Part shown: in pieces, positions 1 through 10,131 of the stretch
Layout of the letters: the number at the start of each line of letters is the position of its first letter
How positions within the stretch are numbered: the first letter of the stretch is position 1
NCBI GenBank assembly: GCA_946403855.1
Contig: CAMJBH010000006.1
Coordinates: forward strand, 48,620 to 112,619
Source: an uncultured Bacteroidales bacterium
GTDB taxonomy: Bacteria > Bacteroidota > Bacteroidia > Bacteroidales > UBA932
Reading direction: 5' to 3'
Length of the DNA stretch: 64,000 nt
Program-made: the position numbers and the translations under genes
Notes under the pieces: generated by a model
The model's database searches: none
What the model saw: only the letters and a program-made list of their open reading frames with translations
Told to the model about the DNA's origin: nothing

Positions 1-1119
1 CCGGAAGACCTTCCGGAGGTGGTGTGTATCTGCCGTGAAGCGTCGGTGCGTACCTATCTGACGCTGAACATAGTACTGTATCCGGAGGACATTATTCCCA
101 TGCGGGAAGCTCTGGATATGGCAAAGAGCGCCGGAGTGGATGCCGTCATAGCCTCCGACATTTCCGCCATTGAATATGCCCGCAGCATAGGCATGGAGGT
201 CCATATTTCCACCCAGCTCAATGTCTCCAACGCCGAAGCGCTTCGCTTCTGGTCCCGGTGGGCCGACGTGGTGGTGCTTGCAAGGGAGCTTAACCTCCAT
301 CAGGTCAAAGAAATACATGACACGATAGAGCGGGAAGGCATCTGCGGCCCGTCGGGAAACAAGATAAAGATAGAAATGTTTGCCCACGGAGCCCTCTGCA
401 TGGCCGTCAGCGGCAAATGCTATCTGAGCCTGCATGCTTACGGCGCTTCCGCCAACAGGGGAGCGTGCATGCAGCTGTGCCGGCGCGGATACGGCGTCAC
501 GGACCTGGAAACCGGATATGAGCTGAACATCGACAATAAGTACATCATGTCCCCCAAAGACCTCTGTACCATTGAGTTCATGCCTCTGATGGTGGATGCC
601 GGCGTGCGGGTTTTCAAAATCGAAGGCCGCGCCCGCAGTGCCGAATATGTGAAGCGCTGCGCATCCTGCTACCGTAGGGCGGCGGATGCTGTGTGCGACG
701 GTACATTCACTGCCGAACTTGCCGCCGAACTGAAGGCGGAGTTGGGTGAGGTGTTCAACCGTGGCTTCTGGGACGGCTATTATCAAGGAGCGCCGCTTGG
801 CGAATGGAGCAATGTTTATGGCTCCCAGGCAACCAAGCGCAAGGTTTACTGCGGCAAGATCAGCAACTGGTTCGACCGCATCGGCGTGGCTGAGATCTCT
901 ATCGAGGCTGCCGATCTGCACCTCGGCGACGAGATCATGGTGATCGGCGCCACGAGCGGAGTCACGGAGCTGACAGTGGACGACATGCGCGTGGATCTCA
1001 AGCCCTGCGAACTTGCCCCGAAAGGCACCAGATGCTCTGTCCGCATCCCCGAAGGGCCCAGCGGAGAGCATGTCCGCAGAGGCGACAAGGTGTTCTTGTG
1101 GCAGGAATTCCGCCAATAG
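1..1119 (+). CDS. U32 family peptidase-like protein (TrhP/YegQ type), 5' end missing
   Basis: The reading frame is open to the first base of the window, so the start lies upstream; the GTG at 19 is only an internal codon. The protein carries the U32 family signature, visible as EMFAHGALCMAVSGKC at about nt 373-420, and the conserved NRG/CMQLCRR stretch after it. Family knowledge: bacterial U32 proteins of this kind (YegQ/TrhP, RlhA) act in 5-hydroxyuridine formation on tRNA or in rRNA hydroxylation rather than as true proteases, and their conserved cysteines fit an iron-sulfur site. The choice of the TrhP branch is an inference. The gene ends 12 bp before the convergent pbpC. Confidence 0.85.
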   Translation, partial: PEDLPEVVCICREASVRTYLTLNIVLYPEDIIPMREALDMAKSAGVDAVIASDISAIEYARSIGMEVHISTQLNVSNAEALRFWSRWADVVVLARELNLHQVKEIHDTIEREGICGPSGNKIKIEMFAHGALCMAVSGKCYLSLHAYGASANRGACMQLCRRGYGVTDLETGYELNIDNKYIMSPKDLCTIEFMPLMVDAGVRVFKIEGRARSAEYVKRCASCYRRAADAVCDGTFTAELAAELKAELGEVFNRGFWDGYYQGAPLGEWSNVYGSQATKRKVYCGKISNWFDRIGVAEISIEAADLHLGDEIMVIGATSGVTELTVDDMRVDLKPCELAPKGTRCSVRIPEGPSGEHVRRGDKVFLWQEFRQ

Positions 1120-1131
1120 GCGCCAACGGGC

Positions 1132-3387
1132 CTACCGTACGGTGAAATATACGCTTCTTGACGCTCCGGCGGAATCCATCGCCGTGAGCAGGTGACGCCC
1201 GGGCTCAGGTCTCAGCATGAGGTCGTGTTCGCCGACCGTGCGTCCTATGTACTTGTCGTCCAGGTGCCAGAATATCACGGCCCCCGGGTCGGTGTGCGCG
1301 GCCCTTACCACCACTCCCTGCTCTTTCCCGTCCAGACCTCTGGTGGTCACAACCGTGATACCTTGCTGGGGATAAATGATTTCTATGGGGTTGCCTTGCT
1401 CGGAACCGGCGTCGAAGTCGGGGTGTTTTGGCGGCAGCGGCCTGTAATCCAGATGGTTCTTGATATAGTACCATTCCATGGCGGGAGGCAGGACAAAGCG
1501 CACTTCTTCCACCATCTTTTCCACAGGGTAGCAGCTGCTGTTCACCTGCCACTGGCGGTCTGCGTCAAGGTGTACGATGCGGTGATATTTACACTCGTCG
1601 GGCCGCACTTTTATGTCCGGCACCCACACCGTGTCGCGGTCTGGGCATATCCGGGAGGTCGGCAGTCCGCTCTGGTGGCAGACTTCCAGAGGCACCATGT
1701 CGTCCAGCGGCATGCTGAACCAGCGGCTGGCGGGGAGCGCGGTGAAAACATCGAACATCACCGGAGATGCATAACCCACTCCGGTCATCTGGGAGCGGCC
1801 TTCGCCGTCGCTGTTGCCTACCCATACTCCCACCACGTAATCCGGGTTCACTCCCACGCTCCAGGCGTCGCGGTTGCCCCAGCTGGTGCCTGTCTTCCAG
1901 GCAATCTTGCGTCCGGAGCTGAATTCCATCCAGGATGATTCTTCTTCAGGTCGTCCGGCGCGCGAAAGTGCGTCGAAAGTCAGCCAAATCGAGGCCCTGC
2001 TGAGGGGAATCTGCGGCCCCGGTTCGTCGAGGAGCTTGGCCGCCATGGCCCTGTAGGCTCCCACCAGCGTCTCCAGCGTGATCTCGGCGCCGCCGAGGAT
2101 GAGGGAAAGGCCGTAGTGGTCGGCATCCTTGTCTATGGTGCTGAACCCCATTTCCTGCAGGAGCTCCAGGAACCTCGGAGCTCCGTATTGTTCCAGCATG
2201 CGCACCGACGGCACGTTAAGCGACCTTTCAATGACCTCGTTGGCCGGAACGGCTCCGTCGAAGCTGCGGGAATAATTGTGCGGAGAGAAGTTGTTGTAGT
2301 TGTAGGGAGTGTCTTTTATGAGGGACCCCGGGAGTATCTGCCCGCTCTGGAGCATTGCCGCGTAGAGCAGGGGCTTGAGGGTGCTGCCGCTCGAGCGCGC
2401 AGCCGGGACCATGTCCACCTCGGCGCCCCGCAGGCCCTTGGCAAGTCCATGAGTATTACCGTAGTAGGCCAGAATGTCGCCGGAGTGTACGTCCATCACC
2501 AGCACTCCCATGTTGTCCACCAGGTTGCTGTGGTAGATTTCGAAGTGGTTGCGGGCTATCGCGTTGACCCTCTCCTGCAGAGACGGGTCCAGGGTGCAGA
2601 AGTAGGCCTTGTCGCCACCTTCGGCACGCATTCTTTCCAGCAGGTGGTAGGCCTTGTCCGGCATGGGCAGAGGCTTTTCGGGCAGAGGTTCATCTTTGGC
2701 CAGTTCGCACTCGAGCTCGTCAATCACTCCTTGGGCGTACAGCTTGTCCAGCAGGAAGTTACGCTTCTCCAGAAGACGTTCCCGGTTGCGTCCGGGGTGT
2801 ATCAGCGCCGGGGAGTTGGGCAGTACTGCCAACATGGCACTTTCTGCCCATGACAGCTGGTCGGCCGGCCTTCCGAAATAGCGCCACGCGGCCGCCTCGA
2901 TGCCTACCACGTTGCCTCCGAAAGGGGCGTTTGAAGCATAGAGCAGCAGTATTTTCTTTTTCGAATGCCGCAGTTCGAGACGTGTTGCCATCACCGCTTC
3001 GAGCAGTTTCTCCGGTATGTTCCTGGGAGCTTGCGGCCGGCTAAGTCTTATGACTTGCATGGTGAGGGTGCTCGCTCCGCTCACCACTTCGCCCCGGCTG
3101 AAGTTCTGCCGTATGGCTCTGCCGACGGAGAGAAAATCTATGCCCGGATGCCACCAGAAACGTTTGTCTTCGTAGCACACGATGCATTTGGCGAACTTGT
3201 CGGGAACGGATTCTGCCGGAGGGAAGTACCACTGCCCTTCGTCCGAGATCCTGGCGCCTAGCAATGTCCCGTCGGCGCTCTGCAGGGTTGCGCTGAGCGG
3301 TGCCTTGAATAGTTTTGCGGGCAAGCAGAACAGATATAGCAGCGCAAAAGGGCAGAGAATCAAAATTATTTTCTTAAATTTGGACAT
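1132..3387 (-). CDS. pbpC: Penicillin-binding protein 1C (bifunctional transglycosylase/transpeptidase)
   Basis: A 751-residue class A PBP anchored by one N-terminal membrane helix (residues about 5-22). The GT51 glycosyltransferase signature EDKRFWWHPGID has its catalytic Glu near residue 73. The transpeptidase domain shows SGSTLKP (Ser335, Lys338) and KTGTSWG. A C-terminal beta-rich domain of the PBP1C type follows (IIYPQQG onward). The ATG at 3387 was chosen over a TTG three codons earlier; a TATATTTG box ends six bases before it. Divergent from the alpha-2-macroglobulin gene, the same partnership as pbpC-yfhM in E. coli, where the two are thought to repair and guard the periplasm after cell-wall attack. 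Confidence 0.93.
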   Translation of the reverse strand: MSKFKKIILILCPFALLYLFCLPAKLFKAPLSATLQSADGTLLGARISDEGQWYFPPAESVPDKFAKCIVCYEDKRFWWHPGIDFLSVGRAIRQNFSRGEVVSGASTLTMQVIRLSRPQAPRNIPEKLLEAVMATRLELRHSKKKILLLYASNAPFGGNVVGIEAAAWRYFGRPADQLSWAESAMLAVLPNSPALIHPGRNRERLLEKRNFLLDKLYAQGVIDELECELAKDEPLPEKPLPMPDKAYHLLERMRAEGGDKAYFCTLDPSLQERVNAIARNHFEIYHSNLVDNMGVLVMDVHSGDILAYYGNTHGLAKGLRGAEVDMVPAARSSGSTLKPLLYAAMLQSGQILPGSLIKDTPYNYNNFSPHNYSRSFDGAVPANEVIERSLNVPSVRMLEQYGAPRFLELLQEMGFSTIDKDADHYGLSLILGGAEITLETLVGAYRAMAAKLLDEPGPQIPLSRASIWLTFDALSRAGRPEEESSWMEFSSGRKIAWKTGTSWGNRDAWSVGVNPDYVVGVWVGNSDGEGRSQMTGVGYASPVMFDVFTALPASRWFSMPLDDMVPLEVCHQSGLPTSRICPDRDTVWVPDIKVRPDECKYHRIVHLDADRQWQVNSSCYPVEKMVEEVRFVLPPAMEWYYIKNHLDYRPLPPKHPDFDAGSEQGNPIEIIYPQQGITVVTTRGLDGKEQGVVVRAAHTDPGAVIFWHLDDKYIGRTVGEHDLMLRPEPGRHLLTAMDSAGASRSVYFTVR
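3375..3382 (+). promoter_or_regulatory. Bacteroidota -7 box TAAATTTG for the alpha-2-macroglobulin gene
   Basis: Matches the TAnnTTTG consensus on the plus strand, 29 bases before the ATG at 3412. It sits inside the first codons of the divergent pbpC gene. No clear -33 element was judged. Confidence 0.55.
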
Positions 3388-3393
3388 TGCAAA

Positions 3394-3401
3394 CAAATAT
3401 A
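3394..3401 (-). promoter_or_regulatory. -7 box TATATTTG for pbpC
   Basis: Perfect TAnnTTTG match on the minus strand, only six bases before the pbpC ATG at 3387. A transcript starting at the usual distance from this box would begin at or next to the start codon. Confidence 0.6.
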
Positions 3402-3411
3402 ACCATTTTAT

Positions 3412-6400
3412 ATGAAACTATCCAAACTATTCGCAGGTGCACTGATGGCCGCTATGGTCTGTGTCAGTTGTAATAACGAAGGGTCCGGCGATGCCTCCAA
3501 AAAGTCTTCAGGCAGTCCCAAGACCCCTGCCCCAACGGTTCAGGAAGCCGGTTATGAGACCTACGGCGAAGGCGAGACTTCGTCGGTTGCCACTCCGGAC
3601 GCTCCGGAGATTAAACTGATCAGCAAGGGTTCCGTGCTTCCGTCCACCGGGCGTATGGATCTGCTTTTCAGTTCCTACGGTTACGCACAGGCCCGCTTCC
3701 GCGTGCGCAAAGTGTTCACCAGCAATATTCTGCAGTTCCTTCAGTTCGACAGCTACGAGGCCCGCTACAATCTCTCCAGAGTGGCGCGCGTGGTGGCTGA
3801 TACTACCGTCATCCTCGGTGGCACCGACGCTCCCCACATCAGGGAAGTGCGCAACTATGCCCTGAGCCTGGACGAGCTCATCAAACCTGAGCCCGGCGCC
3901 ATCTATCATGTCGAGATACGCGGGCTGGAGCCTCTGGAGGAAGAAGACTTCTGGGACAGCGACAGCTATTTCGGAGACTACGAGACCTACGACAGCCGCA
4001 ACACCTTCCTGCTCGCCACCGACGTGGCTCTTATTGCCAAGGGCGGCGACAATAAATGGGAGATCTTTGCCTGCGACATTATCAGCGGAGCGCCTCTCAA
4101 GGGCGTGAAAGTCAAGCTCTATGACGACGTGCTGCAGGAACTCGGAAAGGGCGTCACCGACAAGGACGGACGCATCACTTTCCCGTCCGACGGCACCGGC
4201 CGCTACGTGATGGCATCTTCCGACAAGGGCTCCGCCTACCTTGCGCTCAAGTATGAAAAGTCGCTTTCTACCAGCGATTTCGACGTAAGCGGAACCACTG
4301 CTTCCGGCGGCCAGAAAGCCTTCATCTTCGGTGAGAGGGGAGTCTGGCGTCCCGGTGACACTCTGCACATCAGCACCATCACCATGTCCGAAGACGGCGA
4401 ACTGCCCATAGGACATCCCGTTGTGGCTGAGCTGCTTAACCCGGACGGTCAGGTGACGCGCACCATCACTGTCAAGAACGACGGAAGCCACATCTACCAC
4501 TTCCCGTTCGCCACTGATGCCGATGCTCCCACCGGCAACTGGAGGGTAAAGGTTAAGCTCGGCTCCCAGACTTTCTCCAAGAGTGTCAAGATAGAAACGG
4601 TCAAGCCCAACAAACTGGACATAGACCTGCGCTTCGACAACGAATGGCTGGTTCCCAAGAGCAGCTGCGTGGGTACCGTCACCGTGAAGTGGCTCTACGG
4701 AGCTCCCGGTGCCGGGCTGAAAGTAAACGGCGATGTGCAGCTTCGCAACGCCCGCACAGCATTCAAAGGCTATGAAGCCTACGACTTTAAAGATGACAGC
4801 CGTTCGTTCTCTTCCCAGGACCGCTATTTCAGCGACATGCGCACCGACGAGAACGGACAGGTGACCGTGTCCACCAACATGGACCTTCGCGGAGAGGGTG
4901 TACCCGGCATGCTGAACGTCGATTTCACCATGCGCGCCTTTGAACCGTCAGGTGAATTCAGCACCGGCGTCTCCACATTCAAAATGTCTCCTTTCGACAC
5001 CTATGTGGGCGTGAAGGTGGAGCAGGACCGCTCCGAGTGGGGAGAAGAATACCTCAAGTCCGGCGTGTCGCATAAGTTCGACGTTGCCACCGTGGGCCCC
5101 GACGGCAAGCCCGTTTCGGCCTCCGACCTGCATGTGGAGATATTCCATGTGGATTGGAGCTGGTGGTGGAACTCATCTTCCCAGATTGCCAGTTACATGT
5201 CCGGCAAGAGCAAGGAAGTGTTCCTGGACAAGCATATATCGACCCAAAGCGGCAGCGGCAGCTTCAGCTATGACTGGAAGAACGCCCCCGACGGACTGTA
5301 CTTCGTGCGCGTGAGCGACGAACAGGGCGGCCATGCCACATCCATGCTCTGCGAAGTGTACGAGAACTACGGCGGCAAGTCCGGCAATTCCGAGGCTGCG
5401 GCCCGCCTGAGCATTTCTTCCAATAAAGACAAGTACTCGGTGGGCGAGACTGCCAGGCTGGTCATTCCTTCTTCTGAAGGCAGCCGTGCCCTGGTGTCGC
5501 TCGAAAAGGGAGGACGCATCTTAAGCACCGAATGGGTTGACTGCAAGGCCGGTTCTACCGAAATCAAAGTGAATGTCACTCCAGAGATGCTTCCCAATGT
5601 GTATGCATTCGTCACATTGGTGCAGCCTCATCAGAACAGTCTCAACGACGCTCCCGTGCGTATGTACGGCGTGCAGAACCTCAATGTGGAAGATGCTGCC
5701 TCGCACCTGGAGCCTGTGCTTGACATTCCTGCGGACGTGAAGCCCGAAACGACTCTCAAGTTCAAGGTCAAGGAGAAGAACGGCAAGGCCATGAGCTACA
5801 TTGTGGCCCTCGTCGATGAAGGTCTGCTGGGCCTGACTGCTTACAAAACCCCTGACGCCTGGGGCGCTTTCTATTCCAAAGAAGCCCTGCGTGTGCGTAC
5901 CTGGGATATGTACGACGATGTGATCGGTGCCTACGGCGGCAAGATCGAGCAGCTCTTTGCAATCGGTGGTGACGACGAGGCCGCGGCTGTGGCCCTCAGG
6001 CCTCAGAGCGCCCAGCGTTTCAAACCCGTTGTGGCCTATCTCGGACCCTTCACCCTCAAGGGCGGCAAGTCGGGTTCCCACACCGTCGAGGTGCCTCAGT
6101 ACATTGGTTCACTGCGCGCCATGGTCATAGCCACCGACGGCAGGGCACAGGGAAGCAGCAGCACCAACGTCACGGTCACCAAGCCCGTGATGGTGCAGAC
6201 CACTCTCCCCAGGACCATGAACCTGGGCGAGACCATCAAAGTGCCTGTCACCCTCATGACGCTTAAAGACGGCGTTGGCGACGTGAAACTGTCCATCAAG
6301 ACCGACGCTCTGGCCGAGGTCGTGGGTCCTGCTACCCAGACTGTACGCAGCTCCAAGGCCGGTCAGGAACTCAGCTACTTCGAAATCAAAGTCGGCGACC

Positions 6401-7974
6401 GTACCGGTATCGCCCATGTCACCACTACGGCAGAATCTGCTGGTGACAAATCGACGAGCACCATAGAGATCGACGTCCTGAATCCCAACCCCGAGGTCAC
6501 CCGCGGCCAGACAGTGCTGCTCTCCGGCGGCACTTCCAAGGAGCTGAAGGCCGACCTGTTCGGCACTCCGGGCACCAATTCTGTGGAACTGGAACTCTCT
6601 ACCATTCCTGCAATAGACCTGAATTCCCGTCTGCGCTATCTTATCAATTATCCTTACGGATGTGTAGAGCAGACTCTGTCCGCTGCCTTCCCGCAGCTGT
6701 ATCTGGATAAGATCATGACATGCGACGAAAGCGTACGCGAGCGCAGCCGTTTCAATGTTGAGGCTGCAATCCGCAGGCTCCAGATCTACCGCAGGCCCGA
6801 CGGCTCGCTCAGTTACTGGCCGGGCGGCAGCAATTCTTCACTCTTCGGCAGCGCCTATGCCGTTCACTTCCTCAAGGAAGCCGAAGATGCCGGTTACGCT
6901 GTGCCTGTGGATCTGAAGAAAGAGCTTATAGCATGGCTGGGACGCAATGTCTCCGACTCCAAGGAGGACTTCACGTCCCGCGCCTATGGCGTCTATGCAC
7001 TTGCAACTGCCGGCAAACCCGCGCGCAGCGCCATGAACCTCCTGCGCGAGAACATCAAGAAGATGCCTAACGGAGCCAAGTGGCTGCTCGCAGCGGCCTA
7101 CGCTGCCGACGGCAAGAAGAATGTGGCGAAGGAACTTGCAGCTCCGCTCAAGTACGAGGATACTTCATACGAAGCCTATGGCAGCACCGACCGTAACCAG
7201 GCCGTGGCCCTTAAGACCATGCTTGCCGTCGACCGCAAGGAAGATGCTTTCAAGCTTGCCGAGGCCATCGCTGCAAGGTTGAATGACAAATCGGTTTACA
7301 TGAGCACCCAATCTACTGCATGGTGCCTCTATGCCATTGCCGATTACGCCCGCGAGAATGCCGGAGGTATCCAGGCTTCTTACACCGCCCTCGGCAAGAC
7401 CGTCAAGATAAGCGGCGACAAGTGCATCGAGACTCGTTCCGTGTCTGTTTCCGACGGCGACAAGAGCCTGAACATCAAGATCGACAACGCAGGCAGCGGC
7501 AACCTCTACGCAGTGGCTTCCGTGACCGGAATTCCGCCGGCATCTACCGAGAAGGCCATCAGCAACAAGCTCAAGATGACAGTGAGCTATGTGGACGAGC
7601 AGCACAATCCTGTGAAGGTTGACACGCTCTCCCGCGGCCGTATGATATTCGCCGTGGTGACCGTCACCAACACCGGCTCCACCAGGGCCAGCGATCTTGC
7701 CCTCAGCCACAAGTTCCCTTCGGGCTGGGAGATCCAGAACGACCGTCTGTACTCCGAGGCAGCGTCTTATCCTTCCGGAGTTACCTATCAGGATATCCGC
7801 GACGACAGGGTGTACAGCTTCTTCGATCTGTCTGCCGGCAAGAGCGTGACCATTGAGACCAAGCTCGTGGCAACTTATCCCGGCCGCTTCTATTTGCCTG
7901 CCGTGAGTTGCTCGGCAATGTACGATGCCTCAGTGTCGGCACTTGTGCCCGGCCGCTGGGTGGAAGTAAAGTAA
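3412..7974 (+). CDS. Alpha-2-macroglobulin family lipoprotein with intact thioester
   Basis: A 1520-residue protein. The signal peptide ends in a lipobox (MVCVSC, Cys20), so it is probably lipid-anchored. It contains repeated MG-type beta domains, a bait-like central region and the thioester motif YGCVEQ with Cys1084 and Gln1087, followed by the alpha-helical toroid (thioester) domain. Family knowledge: bacterial A2Ms trap attacking proteases by a conformational change and covalent thioester attachment. The size fits E. coli YfhM (about 1650 residues). It is divergent from pbpC, the conserved partner of A2M genes. The DMT permease gene starts three bases after its stop. Confidence 0.92.
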   Translation: MKLSKLFAGALMAAMVCVSCNNEGSGDASKKSSGSPKTPAPTVQEAGYETYGEGETSSVATPDAPEIKLISKGSVLPSTGRMDLLFSSYGYAQARFRVRKVFTSNILQFLQFDSYEARYNLSRVARVVADTTVILGGTDAPHIREVRNYALSLDELIKPEPGAIYHVEIRGLEPLEEEDFWDSDSYFGDYETYDSRNTFLLATDVALIAKGGDNKWEIFACDIISGAPLKGVKVKLYDDVLQELGKGVTDKDGRITFPSDGTGRYVMASSDKGSAYLALKYEKSLSTSDFDVSGTTASGGQKAFIFGERGVWRPGDTLHISTITMSEDGELPIGHPVVAELLNPDGQVTRTITVKNDGSHIYHFPFATDADAPTGNWRVKVKLGSQTFSKSVKIETVKPNKLDIDLRFDNEWLVPKSSCVGTVTVKWLYGAPGAGLKVNGDVQLRNARTAFKGYEAYDFKDDSRSFSSQDRYFSDMRTDENGQVTVSTNMDLRGEGVPGMLNVDFTMRAFEPSGEFSTGVSTFKMSPFDTYVGVKVEQDRSEWGEEYLKSGVSHKFDVATVGPDGKPVSASDLHVEIFHVDWSWWWNSSSQIASYMSGKSKEVFLDKHISTQSGSGSFSYDWKNAPDGLYFVRVSDEQGGHATSMLCEVYENYGGKSGNSEAAARLSISSNKDKYSVGETARLVIPSSEGSRALVSLEKGGRILSTEWVDCKAGSTEIKVNVTPEMLPNVYAFVTLVQPHQNSLNDAPVRMYGVQNLNVEDAASHLEPVLDIPADVKPETTLKFKVKEKNGKAMSYIVALVDEGLLGLTAYKTPDAWGAFYSKEALRVRTWDMYDDVIGAYGGKIEQLFAIGGDDEAAAVALRPQSAQRFKPVVAYLGPFTLKGGKSGSHTVEVPQYIGSLRAMVIATDGRAQGSSSTNVTVTKPVMVQTTLPRTMNLGETIKVPVTLMTLKDGVGDVKLSIKTDALAEVVGPATQTVRSSKAGQELSYFEIKVGDRTGIAHVTTTAESAGDKSTSTIEIDVLNPNPEVTRGQTVLLSGGTSKELKADLFGTPGTNSVELELSTIPAIDLNSRLRYLINYPYGCVEQTLSAAFPQLYLDKIMTCDESVRERSRFNVEAAIRRLQIYRRPDGSLSYWPGGSNSSLFGSAYAVHFLKEAEDAGYAVPVDLKKELIAWLGRNVSDSKEDFTSRAYGVYALATAGKPARSAMNLLRENIKKMPNGAKWLLAAAYAADGKKNVAKELAAPLKYEDTSYEAYGSTDRNQAVALKTMLAVDRKEDAFKLAEAIAARLNDKSVYMSTQSTAWCLYAIADYARENAGGIQASYTALGKTVKISGDKCIETRSVSVSDGDKSLNIKIDNAGSGNLYAVASVTGIPPASTEKAISNKLKMTVSYVDEQHNPVKVDTLSRGRMIFAVVTVTNTGSTRASDLALSHKFPSGWEIQNDRLYSEAASYPSGVTYQDIRDDRVYSFFDLSAGKSVTIETKLVATYPGRFYLPAVSCSAMYDASVSALVPGRWVEVK

Positions 7975-7977
7975 AAG

Positions 7978-8829
7978 ATGTGGCTTTTTCTGGCGGTTTG
8001 TTCCGCCTTTCTGCTTGGCCTTTATGATGTAGCCAAGAAGTATGCGCTCCGGAAGAACGGCACTTTTGCCGTTCTTCTGGTCGCTACTGCTTTATCGACC
8101 ATCTTTGTCTCGCCTTTTTTGCGCCTCGGGCCCGTCCAGGATCACCTCAAACTCTGTCTTAAAGCAGTGCTGGTGACTTCTTCCTGGGTGTCTGGCATGG
8201 AAGGCCTTAAGCGGCTGCCTCTCACTACGGTAAGCACCATCAAGGGCTCCCGCCCGGTGCTCGTGGTGCTGTTCTGTGTGCTGCTTTTCGGAGAACAGCT
8301 CAATCTGTGGCAGTGGCTCGGGGTCGCCGTCGTCATCGGGGCTTTGTTCCTGCTGGGGCGGACAAGCCGCGGAGACGGTACCGTGGAGGTGCGTAAGGCG
8401 GGCTTCCTGTGGATGGGGGTGTCAGTTGTGACGGGCGTTTTGAGCGCCTTGTACGACAAGCATATCATGCAGGGTCTGGAGCCTCTTTTCGTGCAGAGCT
8501 GGACTAACCTTTATATCACCATTTTGCTGGGCATCTGTGTCCTTGTCCGTTACTTAGCCCGGCAGGAACGGACGGCCGGACAAAAGTTTACCTGGGACTG
8601 GACGCTGCTCATTGTGGCCGTGCTGATTACGGCTGCAGATGCCTGCTACTTTTTCGCCCTCAAGCAGCCCGACGCTCTGTTGAGCATCATTTCGGTCATC
8701 CGGAGGGCTTCGGTGCTGGTCACCTTCCTGTGCGGAGCCCTCCTGTTCCGCGAGAAGAACCTCCGCGCCAAGGCCTTCAACATGCTCCTTCTGGCCGCCG
8801 GCGTCGTCCTTCTGCTCCTCGGCTCTTAG
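7978..8829 (+). CDS. EamA/DMT-family permease
   Basis: A 283-residue very hydrophobic protein with about ten predicted membrane helices arranged as two EamA halves. The first begins at the N-terminus (LFLAVCSAFLLGLYDVAKKYAL) and the second after a basic loop near residue 135. Members of the drug/metabolite transporter superfamily export or import small metabolites; the substrate cannot be deduced here. It starts three bases after the A2M stop, so it is probably co-transcribed with it, although no functional link is evident. Confidence 0.8.
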   Translation: MWLFLAVCSAFLLGLYDVAKKYALRKNGTFAVLLVATALSTIFVSPFLRLGPVQDHLKLCLKAVLVTSSWVSGMEGLKRLPLTTVSTIKGSRPVLVVLFCVLLFGEQLNLWQWLGVAVVIGALFLLGRTSRGDGTVEVRKAGFLWMGVSVVTGVLSALYDKHIMQGLEPLFVQSWTNLYITILLGICVLVRYLARQERTAGQKFTWDWTLLIVAVLITAADACYFFALKQPDALLSIISVIRRASVLVTFLCGALLFREKNLRAKAFNMLLLAAGVVLLLLGS

Positions 8830-8911
8830 CACCTTCCCCCGTTTCGTCATTCATCGGTGATGTCAAGAGAGAAATGGGCTGTGGGGTATTCGGATTTACC
8901 GAGGGTTTTAT

Positions 8912-8919
8912 TATCTTTG
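8912..8919 (+). promoter_or_regulatory. -7 box TATCTTTG before the SGNH esterase gene
   Basis: TAnnTTTG match 34 bases before the ATG at 8954, in the 124-bp gap after the DMT gene. Confidence 0.55.
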
Positions 8920-8953
8920 TAAGACATGCAGATAACCAACAAATCATAACACA

Positions 8954-10129
8954 ATGAAACGTTTTATTATTGCAGCGACAGTAATTCTGATGGCCTGCTC
9001 ATGCAGCCAGAAACTGTACAATGTCACTAAGTCCTACGACGACAAGCATTTTGCAAAACTTCAGCAGGTGATCGACAATCCTACAACCCCCAAGGGCACC
9101 AGCTACAGCTTCACAGAGGCCTCCGACATCGGCCTTGTGGGCAAAATGTTCTACGATACTCCCAACCCTTATCACCGTATAGATACGGTCAAATACAAAG
9201 GCATGACCAAGGGAGAGAACCAGCAGGCTCGCTGCTCCGCCGGACTTGCCGTCATCTTCAAGACCAACTCCAGCTCCATCAGCGTAAAGACCGAATGGGG
9301 ACAGCTGTACACCACCGTGGCCACCATGCCCATAGCTTACCGCGGTTACGACCTCTACATCAAGAACAAGAAGGGTGAGTGGCAGTGGGCCGCTTCCGGC
9401 GCCACCAAACCCGAGAGGGGCGGCGACAACCTTGTGCTTATCAAAGACATGGCTCCGGGCGAGAAAGAGTGCATCCTGTACCTTCCAAACTATTGCGAAA
9501 TACGTTCCTGCAAGATAGGCACCACCGTCGGCTCCTATATCCAGAGGCTTGACGGACAGTTCCGTAACAAGATTGTCTTCCACGGATCTTCCTATACCCA
9601 CGGCGTAAGCACAAGCCGTCCCGGCATGAGTTATCCTATGCAGTTCATGCGCCACACCGGAATGCAGGTCCTTGGATTCGGCATGAGCGGAAACTGCAAG
9701 ATGCAGCCTTATTTTGCTGCTGTCCTTGAGGATGTCGAGGCCGATGCCTATGTGTTCGACTCCTTCTCCAATCCCGATTACAAGATGATCAAGGAGCGTC
9801 TGCAGCCGTTTATCGACCGCCTCATCGCAGCCCATCCCGGCAAACCTCTCATTTTCCAGCAGACTATCTACCGCGAGGCCCGCAATTTCTCTCTGACATA
9901 CAATGCCAAGGAGCAGGCAAAGCAGGACATGGCTTCGACTCTGTTCGATGAGCTGCTTAAGGATCCTAAATACAAGGATGTTTACTTCATCCAGACCAAC
10001 GCCTGCGAGAAGAACAGCCACGAATACTCGGTTGATGGTGTGCATCCCGACGACCATGGCTACTATCTCTGGAGCAAGTCCATCGAGAAGCCTATCCTTA
10101 CCATTCTTGCCAAGTACGGTATAAAGTAG
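8954..10129 (+). CDS. GxDLY-domain SGNH/GDSL esterase lipoprotein (paralog 1)
   Basis: A 391-residue protein with a lipobox (LMAC, Cys15). The N-terminal jelly-roll-like half contains the RGYDLY motif at 130-135, the hallmark of the GxDLY domain (Pfam PF14607). The second half is a Lipase_GDSL_3-type SGNH hydrolase. It shows HGSSYTHG with the probable nucleophile Ser213, the Gly/Asn block GMSGNCKMQPYF, and the Asp361-x-x-His364 pair in DGVHPDD. Family members are predicted carbohydrate deacetylases or esterases; the substrate is unknown. A clear paralog is encoded at 25052-26140. The amidotransferase gene follows after two bases. Confidence 0.88.
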   Translation: MKRFIIAATVILMACSCSQKLYNVTKSYDDKHFAKLQQVIDNPTTPKGTSYSFTEASDIGLVGKMFYDTPNPYHRIDTVKYKGMTKGENQQARCSAGLAVIFKTNSSSISVKTEWGQLYTTVATMPIAYRGYDLYIKNKKGEWQWAASGATKPERGGDNLVLIKDMAPGEKECILYLPNYCEIRSCKIGTTVGSYIQRLDGQFRNKIVFHGSSYTHGVSTSRPGMSYPMQFMRHTGMQVLGFGMSGNCKMQPYFAAVLEDVEADAYVFDSFSNPDYKMIKERLQPFIDRLIAAHPGKPLIFQQTIYREARNFSLTYNAKEQAKQDMASTLFDELLKDPKYKDVYFIQTNACEKNSHEYSVDGVHPDDHGYYLWSKSIEKPILTILAKYGIK

Positions 10130-10131
10130 AT

